The translations under genes and the position numbers were made by a program. The notes under the pieces are model-generated. The model was given only the letters and a program-made list of their open reading frames with translations, searched no databases and had not been told where the DNA came from. Shown piece after piece: positions 7,196 to 15,400 of a stretch of DNA of 22,520 nt. The DNA comes from CAYSUS01 sp964434165. Its GTDB lineage: Bacteria > Planctomycetota > Planctomycetia > Pirellulales > Thermoguttaceae. Location: positions 1 through 22,520 of the forward strand of contig CAYSUS010000110.1 of the NCBI GenBank assembly GCA_964434165.1, in the 5' to 3' direction. Each line of letters opens with the position of its first letter. The stretch's first letter is position 1.

Positions 7196-8653
7196 TCAGA
7201 CCGTGAGCACGGCCCCGTGCTCTGCGAGCGACTCGCGGAGCGCCGCCACGTCAACATCCCCGAAGGCGATCCCCTTTCCGGCAACCCGCGCGGCGGCCTC
7301 GCCCGCGGCCTCGCCCATGGCGAAGCAGGGGGCGGCCACGCGCAACGGTCCGAGGACTGCACGCTCGACGCTCACGGCGCGGCCCGGGCAGAGGAGGTTC
7401 TCGATCGGCGCGGGGATCATGATCCGGTAGGGAATGGGCGTGGTCGGGCGCTTGCGGCCGTGGCTCGGATTGTGGCTGGGGCGTTTGGGGTCGGGCAGGT
7501 CCCAGCCGTAGGAGGAGAGGCCGATCGTGTCGTCGAACTGCCGCCCTTCGGTCAGATCGCGCACCGTGAGTTGAAAGGCCCCGCGGATCCGCCGCGTCTC
7601 GCGGACGCCCAGCAGCGGGGCCACGGCCTTGAGCCGCGATCCCGCAAAGCCCGGGAAGTGCTTTCGCATGACCTCCATGAGCTGCAAGGTCTCGGCGCGG
7701 CCGCGGACCATCCCCCGGCTCTTGGAGACCCCGTCCGTGCCGTCGATGCCCACCAGGCGCGAGGTATTGATCATCATCGTCCCCTTCTCCACGAGCTGCA
7801 CGCTGATGAAGATGTCGTACGGGAAGGGCCAGTGGCCGCCGGCGCGGAGCTGCTGGATCTTCTTGCGGAACCGCGGGGCGTTGTGCTCGTTGATGTGATC
7901 GGCCAGGGCGTCCTGGTCCACCTGGTCCACGTGGAAGATCAGCGTCGTGGGCGTGGTCAGCCCGTCCTGGGCGCGGCCCTTTTCGACGCGGCAGCCGCTT
8001 CGGGCGGCGATGTCCGCATCGCCGGTGGCGTCGATCACGGCCTTGGACGGCACGGCTGCCAGTCCGCTCTTGTTCGAGACGACGACATGGCTGATCCGCC
8101 CCTGATGCACCTCGACGTCGATCGCATCGGTCAGGAGAAGCACCTCGACGCCTGCCGTCGCCATCTTGGCGTCGAGGAAGGCCGCCATGCGGAAGGGATC
8201 GAACGGGATGCCGTGCGCAAGACCGCCGTACCATCCGTGCGGCTGGTACTTCGGTCCGCGCGAAGGGAGCAGCGCGAAGCCCGCCTTGGCGGCCTCCTCG
8301 GACAGGGCGCGAAACAGCCCGCCCACGACCCACTTGGAGCAATCCGATGTGCGGCCGCCGAGCCAGTGCGACACGAGCCCCGAGACGCCCATCCCGCCGA
8401 GCTGGCCCATGGCCTCGACCAGCAATACCTGGGCCCCCGCGCGCCTTGCGGCCAAAGCCGCGGCTACGCCGGCGGGCCCGCCGCCGCAGACCACCACGTC
8501 CCGCGGCTCGGTCCGTGGAATGTCGCGGCGGAGAGGCAGCGTTCTCGAGGCGGAATTCGGCGAGGCGTCGTCAGCGCGACACGGTCCCGATGCCGCGGCG
8601 GCTGCAGCGGCCGCGCCCAGGAATCCGCGGCGCGATAGGTGGGAAGGAGTCAT
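7196..8653 (-). CDS. Tat-exported FAD-dependent oxidoreductase
   Basis: 485 residues from the ATG at 8653. The N-terminus carries a twin-arginine signal, SRRGFLGAAAAAAAASG (residues 7-23), so the folded flavoprotein is exported. The Rossmann FAD-binding site is VVVCGGGPAGVAAALAARRAGAQVLLVEA (52-80), with a second conserved stretch, AVIDATGDADIAARSGC. It belongs to the FAD_oxidored group (PF12831-like), whose members in planctomycetes are mostly uncharacterised secreted oxidoreductases. The substrate cannot be deduced. The C-terminal LLCPGRAVSVERAVLGPLRV and APCFAMGEAAGEAAA are the second FAD contact usual in this family. The open frame continues upstream to 8839, but that part translates the hairpin repeats and was excluded. 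AGGA lies 10 nt before the chosen ATG. Confidence 0.87.
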   Translation of the reverse strand: MTPSHLSRRGFLGAAAAAAAASGPCRADDASPNSASRTLPLRRDIPRTEPRDVVVCGGGPAGVAAALAARRAGAQVLLVEAMGQLGGMGVSGLVSHWLGGRTSDCSKWVVGGLFRALSEEAAKAGFALLPSRGPKYQPHGWYGGLAHGIPFDPFRMAAFLDAKMATAGVEVLLLTDAIDVEVHQGRISHVVVSNKSGLAAVPSKAVIDATGDADIAARSGCRVEKGRAQDGLTTPTTLIFHVDQVDQDALADHINEHNAPRFRKKIQQLRAGGHWPFPYDIFISVQLVEKGTMMINTSRLVGIDGTDGVSKSRGMVRGRAETLQLMEVMRKHFPGFAGSRLKAVAPLLGVRETRRIRGAFQLTVRDLTEGRQFDDTIGLSSYGWDLPDPKRPSHNPSHGRKRPTTPIPYRIMIPAPIENLLCPGRAVSVERAVLGPLRVAAPCFAMGEAAGEAAARVAGKGIAFGDVDVAALRESLAEHGAVLTV

Positions 8654-8679
8654 GCGGTGCGTTCCTGTGGGTCGAAGTC

Positions 8680-8722
8680 TGCCCTCACCCCCGCCCCCTC
8701 TCCCGCGGGCGGGAGAGGGGAG
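8680..8722. repeat. 43-nt GC-rich hairpin repeat, copy 1
   Basis: This copy is identical to the one at 8738-8780. Its inner part is a 12-bp perfect inverted repeat, CCCCTCTCCCGC (8695-8706) and GCGGGAGAGGGG (8709-8720), around GG. No T-run follows on either side, so it is not a standard intrinsic terminator. It lies between two same-strand genes and may act as a transcript-end or REP-like element. Confidence 0.85.
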
Positions 8723-8737
8723 AATAGCGAGTCGTGG

Positions 8738-8780
8738 TGCCCTCACCCCCGCCCCCTCTCCCGCGGGCGGGAGAGGGGAG
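8738..8780. repeat. 43-nt GC-rich hairpin repeat, copy 2
   Basis: A perfect direct duplicate of 8680-8722 after a 15-nt spacer (period 58). The hairpin arms are the same. Perfect identity means recent duplication or active maintenance. Confidence 0.85.
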
Positions 8781-8927
8781 TTGCAGGGTACGAGCCATCC
8801 TAGTCTGCGGAGCCGTCGAAAGCCACGCGGATGCCTCAAACGCGAGGGGGCGGAGCACAGAGGGGGACAGCCCCGTCTTCGCTTCGCGAGAACGCGGCAA
8901 CCCCGAGTCGCGGCCGCGGCGTGGAGA

Positions 8928-10004
8928 TCACGCGTTGAGCTTCACGCCCGGGTCGTCGGCCACGTGGACCCACGTGTGCACGTGCGGCGAGCCGCGGAAG
9001 TGCCAGACGAAAGCGGGGCCTTCCAGACGCCACACGTCCCACACCCCGTCGCCGCCCAGGTCGGGCCTCTTGTAGAAGGCCAGCGAACAGGCGTCCAGGC
9101 CGCCGTGCTTCTTCAGGCAGGCGACCACCTCGTCGCGGTCGCTCTGGCGGTAGGGCTCGATGAGCTTGCGGAGGATCTCCTGGGCCTTTTGCCTCTGGTC
9201 GTCGCTCAGCTCGCGGATCGGAATGCCCGGCAGCTCGGCGCCCGGCCCCTGGAAACCGACCGCGCTCTCGCGCGGCGCCTTGGGCAAGAGGGCGTCCTTC
9301 TGCTGCGGCGCGTCGAGCATCGTGTAGAGGTCGTTGGCGGCCACGGCCTGGTGCCAGAAGATGTTGCCCGGGTGGTCGGGCTTCTCGGTGAACCCGCTGG
9401 CCGCGTGGCCGTAGAAGATCGGCCCGCCGAAGGCGACGTGGTCGGCCGAATCGCCGTCGCAGCGGATCGTCATGTGCCGGCCGGTGAGCACGAACTGGAA
9501 CTTGCCCGAGCCGGGCTGGCCGAAGACCGCGATCCGCTGCCGGACGCCGAACCCGCCGTCGTCGTCGGCCAGTTGCTTGTCGAACCGCTCGTGCCATTCG
9601 GGCTGGAGGATTCCCTCGTAGATCGCGCGGATCAACTGCTGCTGCTCGGCCGTGTAGAAGTCGCTCTTGACGGCCGGCTCGGTGATACGCCAGTTGGCGG
9701 CGATGCGGGTCCGCAGCAGACCTCGGTTCGGATCGACGTGGTCCCAGTCAAAGCACACGGCCTTGCGCTGCCTGTCGGTCAGCGAATCGAACAAGGCCTT
9801 GACCGCGGTCTCCGGCGCCTTCGCGGCAGTCGCCTCGGCCGGCGGCGCGCTCGGGGCGGCGAACGGACGGGTGGAGAGCGACCCGGCCGCCGCGGCCAGC
9901 GCCGCCCCGGCGCCGGCAGCGCGGAGGAAGTGGCGGCGCGAGACGGGCAGATCGCGCGCGTCGCAATCCGGACAGCGCGCCCCAAGGCGATCGCGGGTGG
10001 TCAT
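8928..10004 (-). CDS. Tat-exported DUF3500 family protein
   Basis: 358 residues from the ATG at 10004, fixed by a perfect AGGAGG 7 nt upstream. Residues 22-40 are a twin-arginine signal (SRRHFLRAAGAGAALAAAA). Before it is an unusually long n-region with a CPDC motif (11-14). The mature part fits DUF3500: VKALFDSLTDRQRKAVCFDWDH, then RHMTIRCDGDSADHVAFGGPIFYGHAASG and ending VWHFRGSPHVHTWVHVADD. DUF3500 proteins have no firmly assigned function. The conserved His/Asp positions suggest metal binding but this is inference. It is followed on the same strand by the FAD oxidoreductase after 274 bp, a gap that holds two hairpin repeats, so co-transcription is uncertain. It is divergent from yjbQ. A -10-like TAGAAT on the minus strand (10061-10066) may belong to its promoter. 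Confidence 0.85.
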   Translation of the reverse strand: MTTRDRLGARCPDCDARDLPVSRRHFLRAAGAGAALAAAAGSLSTRPFAAPSAPPAEATAAKAPETAVKALFDSLTDRQRKAVCFDWDHVDPNRGLLRTRIAANWRITEPAVKSDFYTAEQQQLIRAIYEGILQPEWHERFDKQLADDDGGFGVRQRIAVFGQPGSGKFQFVLTGRHMTIRCDGDSADHVAFGGPIFYGHAASGFTEKPDHPGNIFWHQAVAANDLYTMLDAPQQKDALLPKAPRESAVGFQGPGAELPGIPIRELSDDQRQKAQEILRKLIEPYRQSDRDEVVACLKKHGGLDACSLAFYKRPDLGGDGVWDVWRLEGPAFVWHFRGSPHVHTWVHVADDPGVKLNA

Positions 10005-10217
10005 GAGAAGTCCTCCTGAAGCAAGGGAGGCGGGAACGGCACCGGGCGGAAGGATGGGGAATTCTACGGCGGTGCGGTGCCGACGCGTTACGGGAAATCG
10101 CCGTCCGGCGCAGGAAGCCCAGGCTCTGCATGGAACCCTCAAGGCCGCCGGCCTGCCGTAGGCTCCGCCCTCTCCCGCTGGACACTTTGGCCTGCCGCAG
10201 AGGCGTCCGCCGCCAGA

Positions 10218-10247
10218 TTCCCCAACCGCGGAGCGACCGGGTATAAT
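10218..10247 (+). promoter_or_regulatory. Probable yjbQ promoter
   Basis: A consensus -10 box TATAAT (10242-10247) lies ~75 nt before the yjbQ start. The -35 region (TTCCCC, 10218-10223, 18-nt spacer) is weak. The rest of the 318-bp divergent gap shows nothing distinct apart from a -10-like box for the opposite gene. Confidence 0.5.
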
Positions 10248-10322
10248 CCACACCCGCGGGGAATCCATCGCCACAGGCTCAGCGGCATTCCTGTCCCCAA
10301 GCACGGAGCGACCCTCGAGACG

Positions 10323-10745
10323 ATGAAATCCCACACCGAGCATCTGACCTTCACGGTTCCCAAACGCATGGATTTCGTGAACATCACCCCCCAGGTCCAG
10401 GAGGCCGTGCTGAACAGCGGTATCCAGGAGGGGCTGTGCCTGGTCAACGCCATGCATATCACGGCCAGCGTGTTCATCAACGACGACGAGCCGGGCCTGC
10501 ACGAGGACTACAAGCAGTGGCTGGAGAAGCTCGCCCCGTTCGATCCCTCGCCGACGGCCTACCGCCACAACCGCACGGGCGAGGACAACGGCGACGCCCA
10601 CCACAAGCGCCAGGTCATGGGCCGCGAGGTCGTCGTGGCCGTGACCGAGGGCAAGCTCGACTTCGGCCCCTGGGAGCAGATCTTCTACGGCGAGTTCGAC
10701 GGGCGCCGGCCCAAACGGGTGCTGGTGAAGGTGATTGGGGAGTGA
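10323..10745 (+). CDS. yjbQ: YjbQ family protein (UPF0047)
   Basis: 140 residues, the usual length of the family (E. coli YjbQ is about the same size). Recognised from ITPQVQEAVLNSGIQEGLCLVNAMHITASVFINDDEP and from YRHNRTGEDNGDAHHKRQVMGREV, ending with LDFGPWEQIFYGEFDGRRPKRVLVKVIG. His45 and the NGDAHH segment (89-94) are the conserved polar residues, thought to line a metal site. The family is annotated as a secondary thiamine-phosphate synthase enzyme because overexpression can replace ThiE. Its physiological role is unclear. The start at 10323 gives the canonical N-terminus; the frame is open further upstream but without family similarity. There is no strong ribosome site. It is a single gene, divergent from DUF3500. 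Confidence 0.92.
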   Translation: MKSHTEHLTFTVPKRMDFVNITPQVQEAVLNSGIQEGLCLVNAMHITASVFINDDEPGLHEDYKQWLEKLAPFDPSPTAYRHNRTGEDNGDAHHKRQVMGREVVVAVTEGKLDFGPWEQIFYGEFDGRRPKRVLVKVIGE

Positions 10746-11065
10746 GGATCGCGCGGGTGCCACGCTACGCCGTTAACCTCTTTTCGGTGTGCTTGATTTC
10801 TCTCGCCAGGCGGACTTGCATGGGGGTGGCGTTGCAGAGCCTGGGGGCGCCGGCGGGGTGTTCCTGTTTCTTGCGTGGATAGCCACGGCTGGTCTTGTCC
10901 TTGCGCGGATAGTCGTCGAGAGGAGAAAAGGGGTCAGGACTGAATGGGACTGTCGTGACACAACCGCCTTTCAGGTCCATTGTTTGCGCAGTTCGGCGCG
11001 GAGCGTGTCACGGGGCTTCTGCATGAGTTTGTAGCCGTGGCGGCGGCGTTTGAGAACCCGGCCGC
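10746..11065 (-). other. Intergenic region with possible gene remnants
   Basis: No intact gene is seen. Two minus-strand pieces have coding-like composition. One (10765-10980) ends with TPMQVRLAREIKHTEKRL and contains a 30-nt direct repeat (about 14 of 18 positions equal between 10867-10884 and 10897-10914), giving two in-frame YPRK units. The other (10971-11064) ends VLKRRRHGYKLMQKPRD.. and ELRKQWT before a stop, a basic tail like that of a nucleic-acid-binding protein. I cannot name either. They may be decayed mobile-element or toxin-size genes, or chance frames. Confidence 0.3.
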
Positions 11066-11283
11066 GTGGCACGGCTGGCTCGTCCAGCAGTGTTGTTTTG
11101 CGGCGAGAGGACGTAGGGTGAAAACGTGGGTGCCACTGCAGGCTTGTCCAGCAGTGCTGCGTTGCGTGGGAGACCCAGGGTAAAGGGGTGAGCCTGTCCA
11201 CCCGAGCTTGGCAACGAGCCACAGCCTTCCCACGGACCAGCCGGCAGTCACGGCACTGCTGGAGAAGCCACGCAGTGGCACCC
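11066..11283. repeat. Cluster of three related repeat modules, two direct and one inverted
   Basis: A shared core GGCTyGTCCAGCAGTG appears at 11077-11092 and 11141-11156 (64-bp period) and, inverted, at 11254-11269 (CACTGCTGGAGAAGCC). Flanks are also related: TGyTG..TTGCG and AGGGT follow copies 1 and 2, and GGGTGCCACTGC precedes copy 2 and (inverted) copy 3. Each module can fold by itself (CACTGC with GCAGTG), and copies 2 and 3 together form a larger dyad. This looks like a dispersed intergenic repeat rather than CRISPR, because spacing and orientation are irregular. The remaining 11284-11356 shows nothing clear. Confidence 0.7.
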
Positions 11284-11356
11284 GAGAGCCGGTCGCGATA
11301 GACCAGCACGTGCTTCAGTGCCGGCGGATCGCCCGGGCCCAGGGCCGGGGCCACCG

Positions 11357-12172
11357 TCACCTGCGACGCCTGAGAGCCGCAGCCCACACGCCCAGGCCGA
11401 GGAGCCCGAGGATCGCCAGCGTCGCGGAGCCTGGCTCGGGGATCACCTGCAATGGATCGGCGGTGAAGTCGATCCCGCCCGTGATGACGGTGCCATCCCA
11501 GTCGTCGAAGTCGTAGATCATGCCGTACAGGTAGATCGACTCGCCCGCATCGAGGTCGAGGTTCGACGCCGCCAGCACGGCCGGGGCCGAGGGGGAATGG
11601 CTCTGGTCCACCTTGGTGAAGCCGAGATCGGTCCAGAGCGAGCCGTCGGTCCACGTGGCCAGGTGCCATTCGTGATCGGTGTTGGCGTGGTCGCGTCCGA
11701 CGAACTGGAAACTGACGTGCGCCACGCCATCGCTCGGGGCGCGCCACTCCAAGGCAAGCTGGACGCTGTTCTCGGCGTTGGCCCACACGCCGTCTCCCTT
11801 CGTCGTGCCACCGCGAGGGAAGCGACTCGTCAGGTTGCCGTTGCGGAAAACGCCTCGGTCATTGATGGACAGGCCGTGATTCGCGGCCCAGCCGTAGTGC
11901 CGCGCCGATCCGTCGCTGCCCAGCTCCATGAGCAGGAAGGTGTCGGCGTCGCGCACGACCGGCGATCCGTTCTGGTTCGGACGCCAGGCCGGCTCGTACT
12001 TGTACCACCAGTGGTCGATGCCGAGCTGCGTGGCAGGTCCGCCCGTGGCGCCGGCCGGGATGTTGGCGTAGAGGCCATCGACCACGTCGTAGTGGACGGG
12101 GTCGGCCGAAGAAGGCGAAGCTGCGGCGAGGACCGCGGCGACCAACCCGCACGACACAGCCAAGCAACGCAT
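11357..12172 (-). CDS. Secreted PEP-CTERM sorting-domain protein
   Basis: 271 residues from the ATG at 12172 (GGAGG 8 nt upstream). It has a signal peptide (1-23, MRCLAVSCGLVAAVLAAASPSSA). At the C-terminus is a full PEP-CTERM tag: IPEPGS, the hydrophobic TLAILGLLGLGVWAAAL, then RRRR. Proteins with this tag are processed by an exosortase/EpsH system and end up at the cell surface or in extracellular polysaccharide. The middle is a beta-rich globular domain (HWWYKYEPAWRPNQNGSPVV, SFQFVGRDHANTDHEWHLATW, IYLYGMIYDFDDWDGTVITGG) that I cannot assign to a family. The exosortase itself is not in the window. A TTGACA promoter lies at 12287-12315, giving a leader of about 108 nt. Upstream starts in the same frame (to 12280) coincide with the predicted transcription start and were rejected. 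Confidence 0.88.
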   Translation of the reverse strand: MRCLAVSCGLVAAVLAAASPSSADPVHYDVVDGLYANIPAGATGGPATQLGIDHWWYKYEPAWRPNQNGSPVVRDADTFLLMELGSDGSARHYGWAANHGLSINDRGVFRNGNLTSRFPRGGTTKGDGVWANAENSVQLALEWRAPSDGVAHVSFQFVGRDHANTDHEWHLATWTDGSLWTDLGFTKVDQSHSPSAPAVLAASNLDLDAGESIYLYGMIYDFDDWDGTVITGGIDFTADPLQVIPEPGSATLAILGLLGLGVWAAALRRRR

Positions 12173-12286
12173 GAGCGGGGCCTCCTGAAACGCTTTGGAA
12201 GACTGCAAACGCGCGAACCGATCGATGCCCAGTGCGACCGGAACCGGCGATCCGCTCGCGGAGGGGAGCCGATCCCCCATGTCGTG

Positions 12287-12315
12287 ATCTTGTGCGGGCT
12301 GTCGGCCTTTGTCAA
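12287..12315 (-). promoter_or_regulatory. Promoter of the PEP-CTERM gene
   Basis: On the minus strand a perfect TTGACA (12310-12315) is followed after 17 nt by CAAGAT (12287-12292). The -10 is weak. The rest of the 318-bp divergent gap (12173-12490) holds a 6-bp stem-loop at 12415-12432 (CGGGAC/GTCCCG) and no clear promoter for the plus-strand gene. Confidence 0.55.
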
Positions 12316-12490
12316 GCGCCGAGCATCGCGCCCCCCTGACCGACTAGGGCGCGGGCGCCAAACTGGAAATCCTCGCCCCAAAACCGTATGCTGGAAGTCC
12401 CCGAAATGGGGCATCGGGACCGCGGTGTCCCGCACCTGGCCCATGGCTACTCACGGCGACGCAAGTCCCCGGCACAAGCGGAGGATGTCG

Positions 12491-15400
12491 ATGCGACCGA
12501 CTCGATGGATTCTGGTCACGATGGCGATGGCGGCCCTGGCTTCTCCCGCGGCGGCCGACACCCGACCGCTGGCATTCGACGGCGCCAAGTGGATCTGGTC
12601 TTCGGCCGGCCCGGGCGGCAACCTCGCCGGGCTCTCCGCTGGGGTGAGCTATTTCCGGGCCGAAGTCGATATCCCCGAGAACCCGGCGCTGAAGTCGGCC
12701 GAGGTCGTGGTCACCGCCGACAACCTGTTCGTGCTCTACCTCAATGGGCGCCCGGTGGGCGAGAGCGAGACCGACAACAGTGCCTGGCAACGGCCCAAGC
12801 GATGGGACCTGACCGGCATGCTCGTGCCTGGTCGCACGGTCGTGGCCATCGAGGCGGTGAACACCTTGCCCGGCCCGGCCGGCCTGCTCGCCAAGTTCGT
12901 GGCCGAGCTGGAGGATGGCCGGCGGATCGAGCTGGCCAGCGACTCGGACTGGAAATGCACCTACCAGGCGGTATCGAACTGGCAGCAGCCCGACTTCGAC
13001 GACCAGAAGTGGGCCGCGGCCAGTGTGGTCGGCGCATTCGGCGCCAGTCCCTGGGGCAAAGTTGACGCTGGCGTCGATCCGAAGCCGGGCGGGGGGAAGA
13101 TCGGCCGCGTGCACCGCACCGCGCGCGAGGCCCTGAACCAGGCCGCCCGGCGCGGGCAGGTGGGCCCCGTGGTCGAGCAGGAGCCGGCCGAGGACTTCGT
13201 ATGGCCCGGGGGCATTGTCTTCGTGGGCGACGATTGCAGCCTCTACCGTGAGCACCGCAAGAACGGCTCCTCCTACGACAGCCTCAGCGTGACGATCTTC
13301 AATCCCCGCAAGTCCCGGGCGTTTCCGGAGCACGACCTGCCCGCCCCGATGAAGGTCGGCCACAAGCTCTACGCCCTGGCCGCCAGCGCCCCCGACGCCA
13401 GGCCGCGCCTGCTGGTTGACGCGGGCCGCGGGGCGATCGGCTCGCCGAGCGTCTCGTTCGATGGCCGATCGATCCTGTTCTCCATGGCCCACGATGGCGA
13501 TCCGTTCTATCACATCTACCGCGTCCCGGCCGAGGGCGGCCGCCCGGAGCGACTCACGGACGGCCCGTTCCACGACATCGACCCCGCGGAGCTGCCGGAC
13601 GGCCGGATCGTTTTCACCTCGACGCGGATCGGGCGGTTCGAGGAATATCACAACCCGCCTTCTCGCTCGTTGTTCGTGATGGCGGCGGACGGGGGCGACG
13701 TGCGTCCGATCACCTCGACGATCATTTTCGACAACGAGCCCGAAGTGCTGGCCGACGGCCGGATTTTGTTCATCCGCTCCGACAACTTCTTCGACCGCGG
13801 CAAGGTGGAGACGCTGCTGCACGCGGTCCACCCCGACGGCTCGGAAGGCTACACCGAGTTCGGCCTGGACAACGGCCCCGAGTACGGCGGCCGATTGCGC
13901 GCGTACCTGTGCGGAAGCCCCGCGCCCATGCCCGACGGGCGCGTGGCGTACCTCTCGGGGCCGGGCGTTACGGTCGGCCGGCTGGGCTACCCGGCGAAGG
14001 ACTTGCAGCATTTCTCCGTGGGTGCGGGCGACGTGGCGGCCCTGCCCGACGGGCGCCTGCTTTGCACCACGGCCCGCAGCATTCCCATCGAGATCAAGAC
14101 GGGCAAGAACAAGCGCACGATCCACGACCTGAGCTACGAGAAGATCGGGGTGCTCGATCCGAGCGCGCAGCCGCCCACGCTGACGGTGATCTACCATTCG
14201 CCGAACGGCCCGCTCCACTCGCCCGTGTACCTGGGCCCGCGCAAGCGCCCGCCGCAACTGGCCGAGAAGGTCGAGCGATGGCGCGAGGAGCAGCCCCGGC
14301 CCACCGGCGTGCTCTACTGCCAGAACGCGCGGTTCACCCAGCAGACCACGGCCGGGTGGCCGCACGTGCGCGCGATCCGCGTGATTGCGGGCACGGGGCT
14401 CACCGTGCGGTCGTCGCATTCGTACATCGTGCACGCGGGCAATGAGACGGTGGAGCTGGGCACGGTGCCGCTGGCGCCCGACGGCTCGTTCGCCGTCGAG
14501 GTCCCGGCCGACACGCCGATCGCGCTTCAGGCCGTGGACGGCGAGGGACGTTCGGAACTGAACGAGATGTCGTGGATCTACGTGCGGCCCGGCGAGAAGC
14601 GGGGCTGCGTCGGCTGCCACCACGACCGCCAAGCCACGCCGCTGCACGCCGGGCTCATGCCGCAGGCCCTGAAGACGCGGCCGCTGCGCCTGCTCGACGA
14701 GGGAGAGCCGCACCGCTATCGCGGCAACAACGCCGCCGTGACCGGAATGATGGAGCTTCAGTTCGACCGCTACCGCGAGGTGGCCGGCATCAACCGGCAC
14801 GGACGGCCGGACGATCCGCTGGCCACCGGCGCCGACGAAGTGGCGGCCCTCGTCAGGCAGCTTGAGGGCGAAGACCTGGCCGTGCGGACCTCGGCCATCG
14901 GACGGCTGGCGATCTTCCGCGATCGGGCCGCCGCGCCGGCCCTGGCCCAGCGGCTGCGTGAGGGCAAGCGTGAAGAGCGCGTGGCCGCCGCGTTCGCACT
15001 TGCCGCGTGCGGGACGCGGGAGTCGGTCGCGCCGCTGCTGGAGGCCCTCACCGATCCCGAGCCGCTGGTCGCCCAGGCCGCGGCCGTGGCCCTGGAGAAC
15101 CTCACGGGGCATGCCGCGCAGTTCAATGCCTTCGCTGGACAGGAGCAGCGCGCCCGGCAGGCGGGCGCATGGCGCCAATGGATCGCCCAGACCGGCTGGC
15201 CATCGATCGAGAAGGATCTCATCGCGCGCCTGGAGAGCCCGGACCGCAACGTGGTGCGCCGTGCGGCAGTGGCCCTGGCGCACGTCGGCTCCAGCGACGA
15301 GGCCCGGGCGGCCTTGCGACAGTACGTGACCGCCCATCGCGACGACAACCCGTATCCGGCGTGGCAGAAAGCCGGGCACCGTGGCGACCGGGCCCGGTTC

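Noticed and set aside
8166..10019. 617-codon plus-strand frame across the FAD gene start and DUF3500
   Set aside because: It spans two well-supported minus-strand genes and the hairpin repeats, with no ribosome site or known domain.
11066..11283. Possible CRISPR array
   Set aside because: Only three copies, one inverted, unequal distances and diverged flanks; no cas genes.
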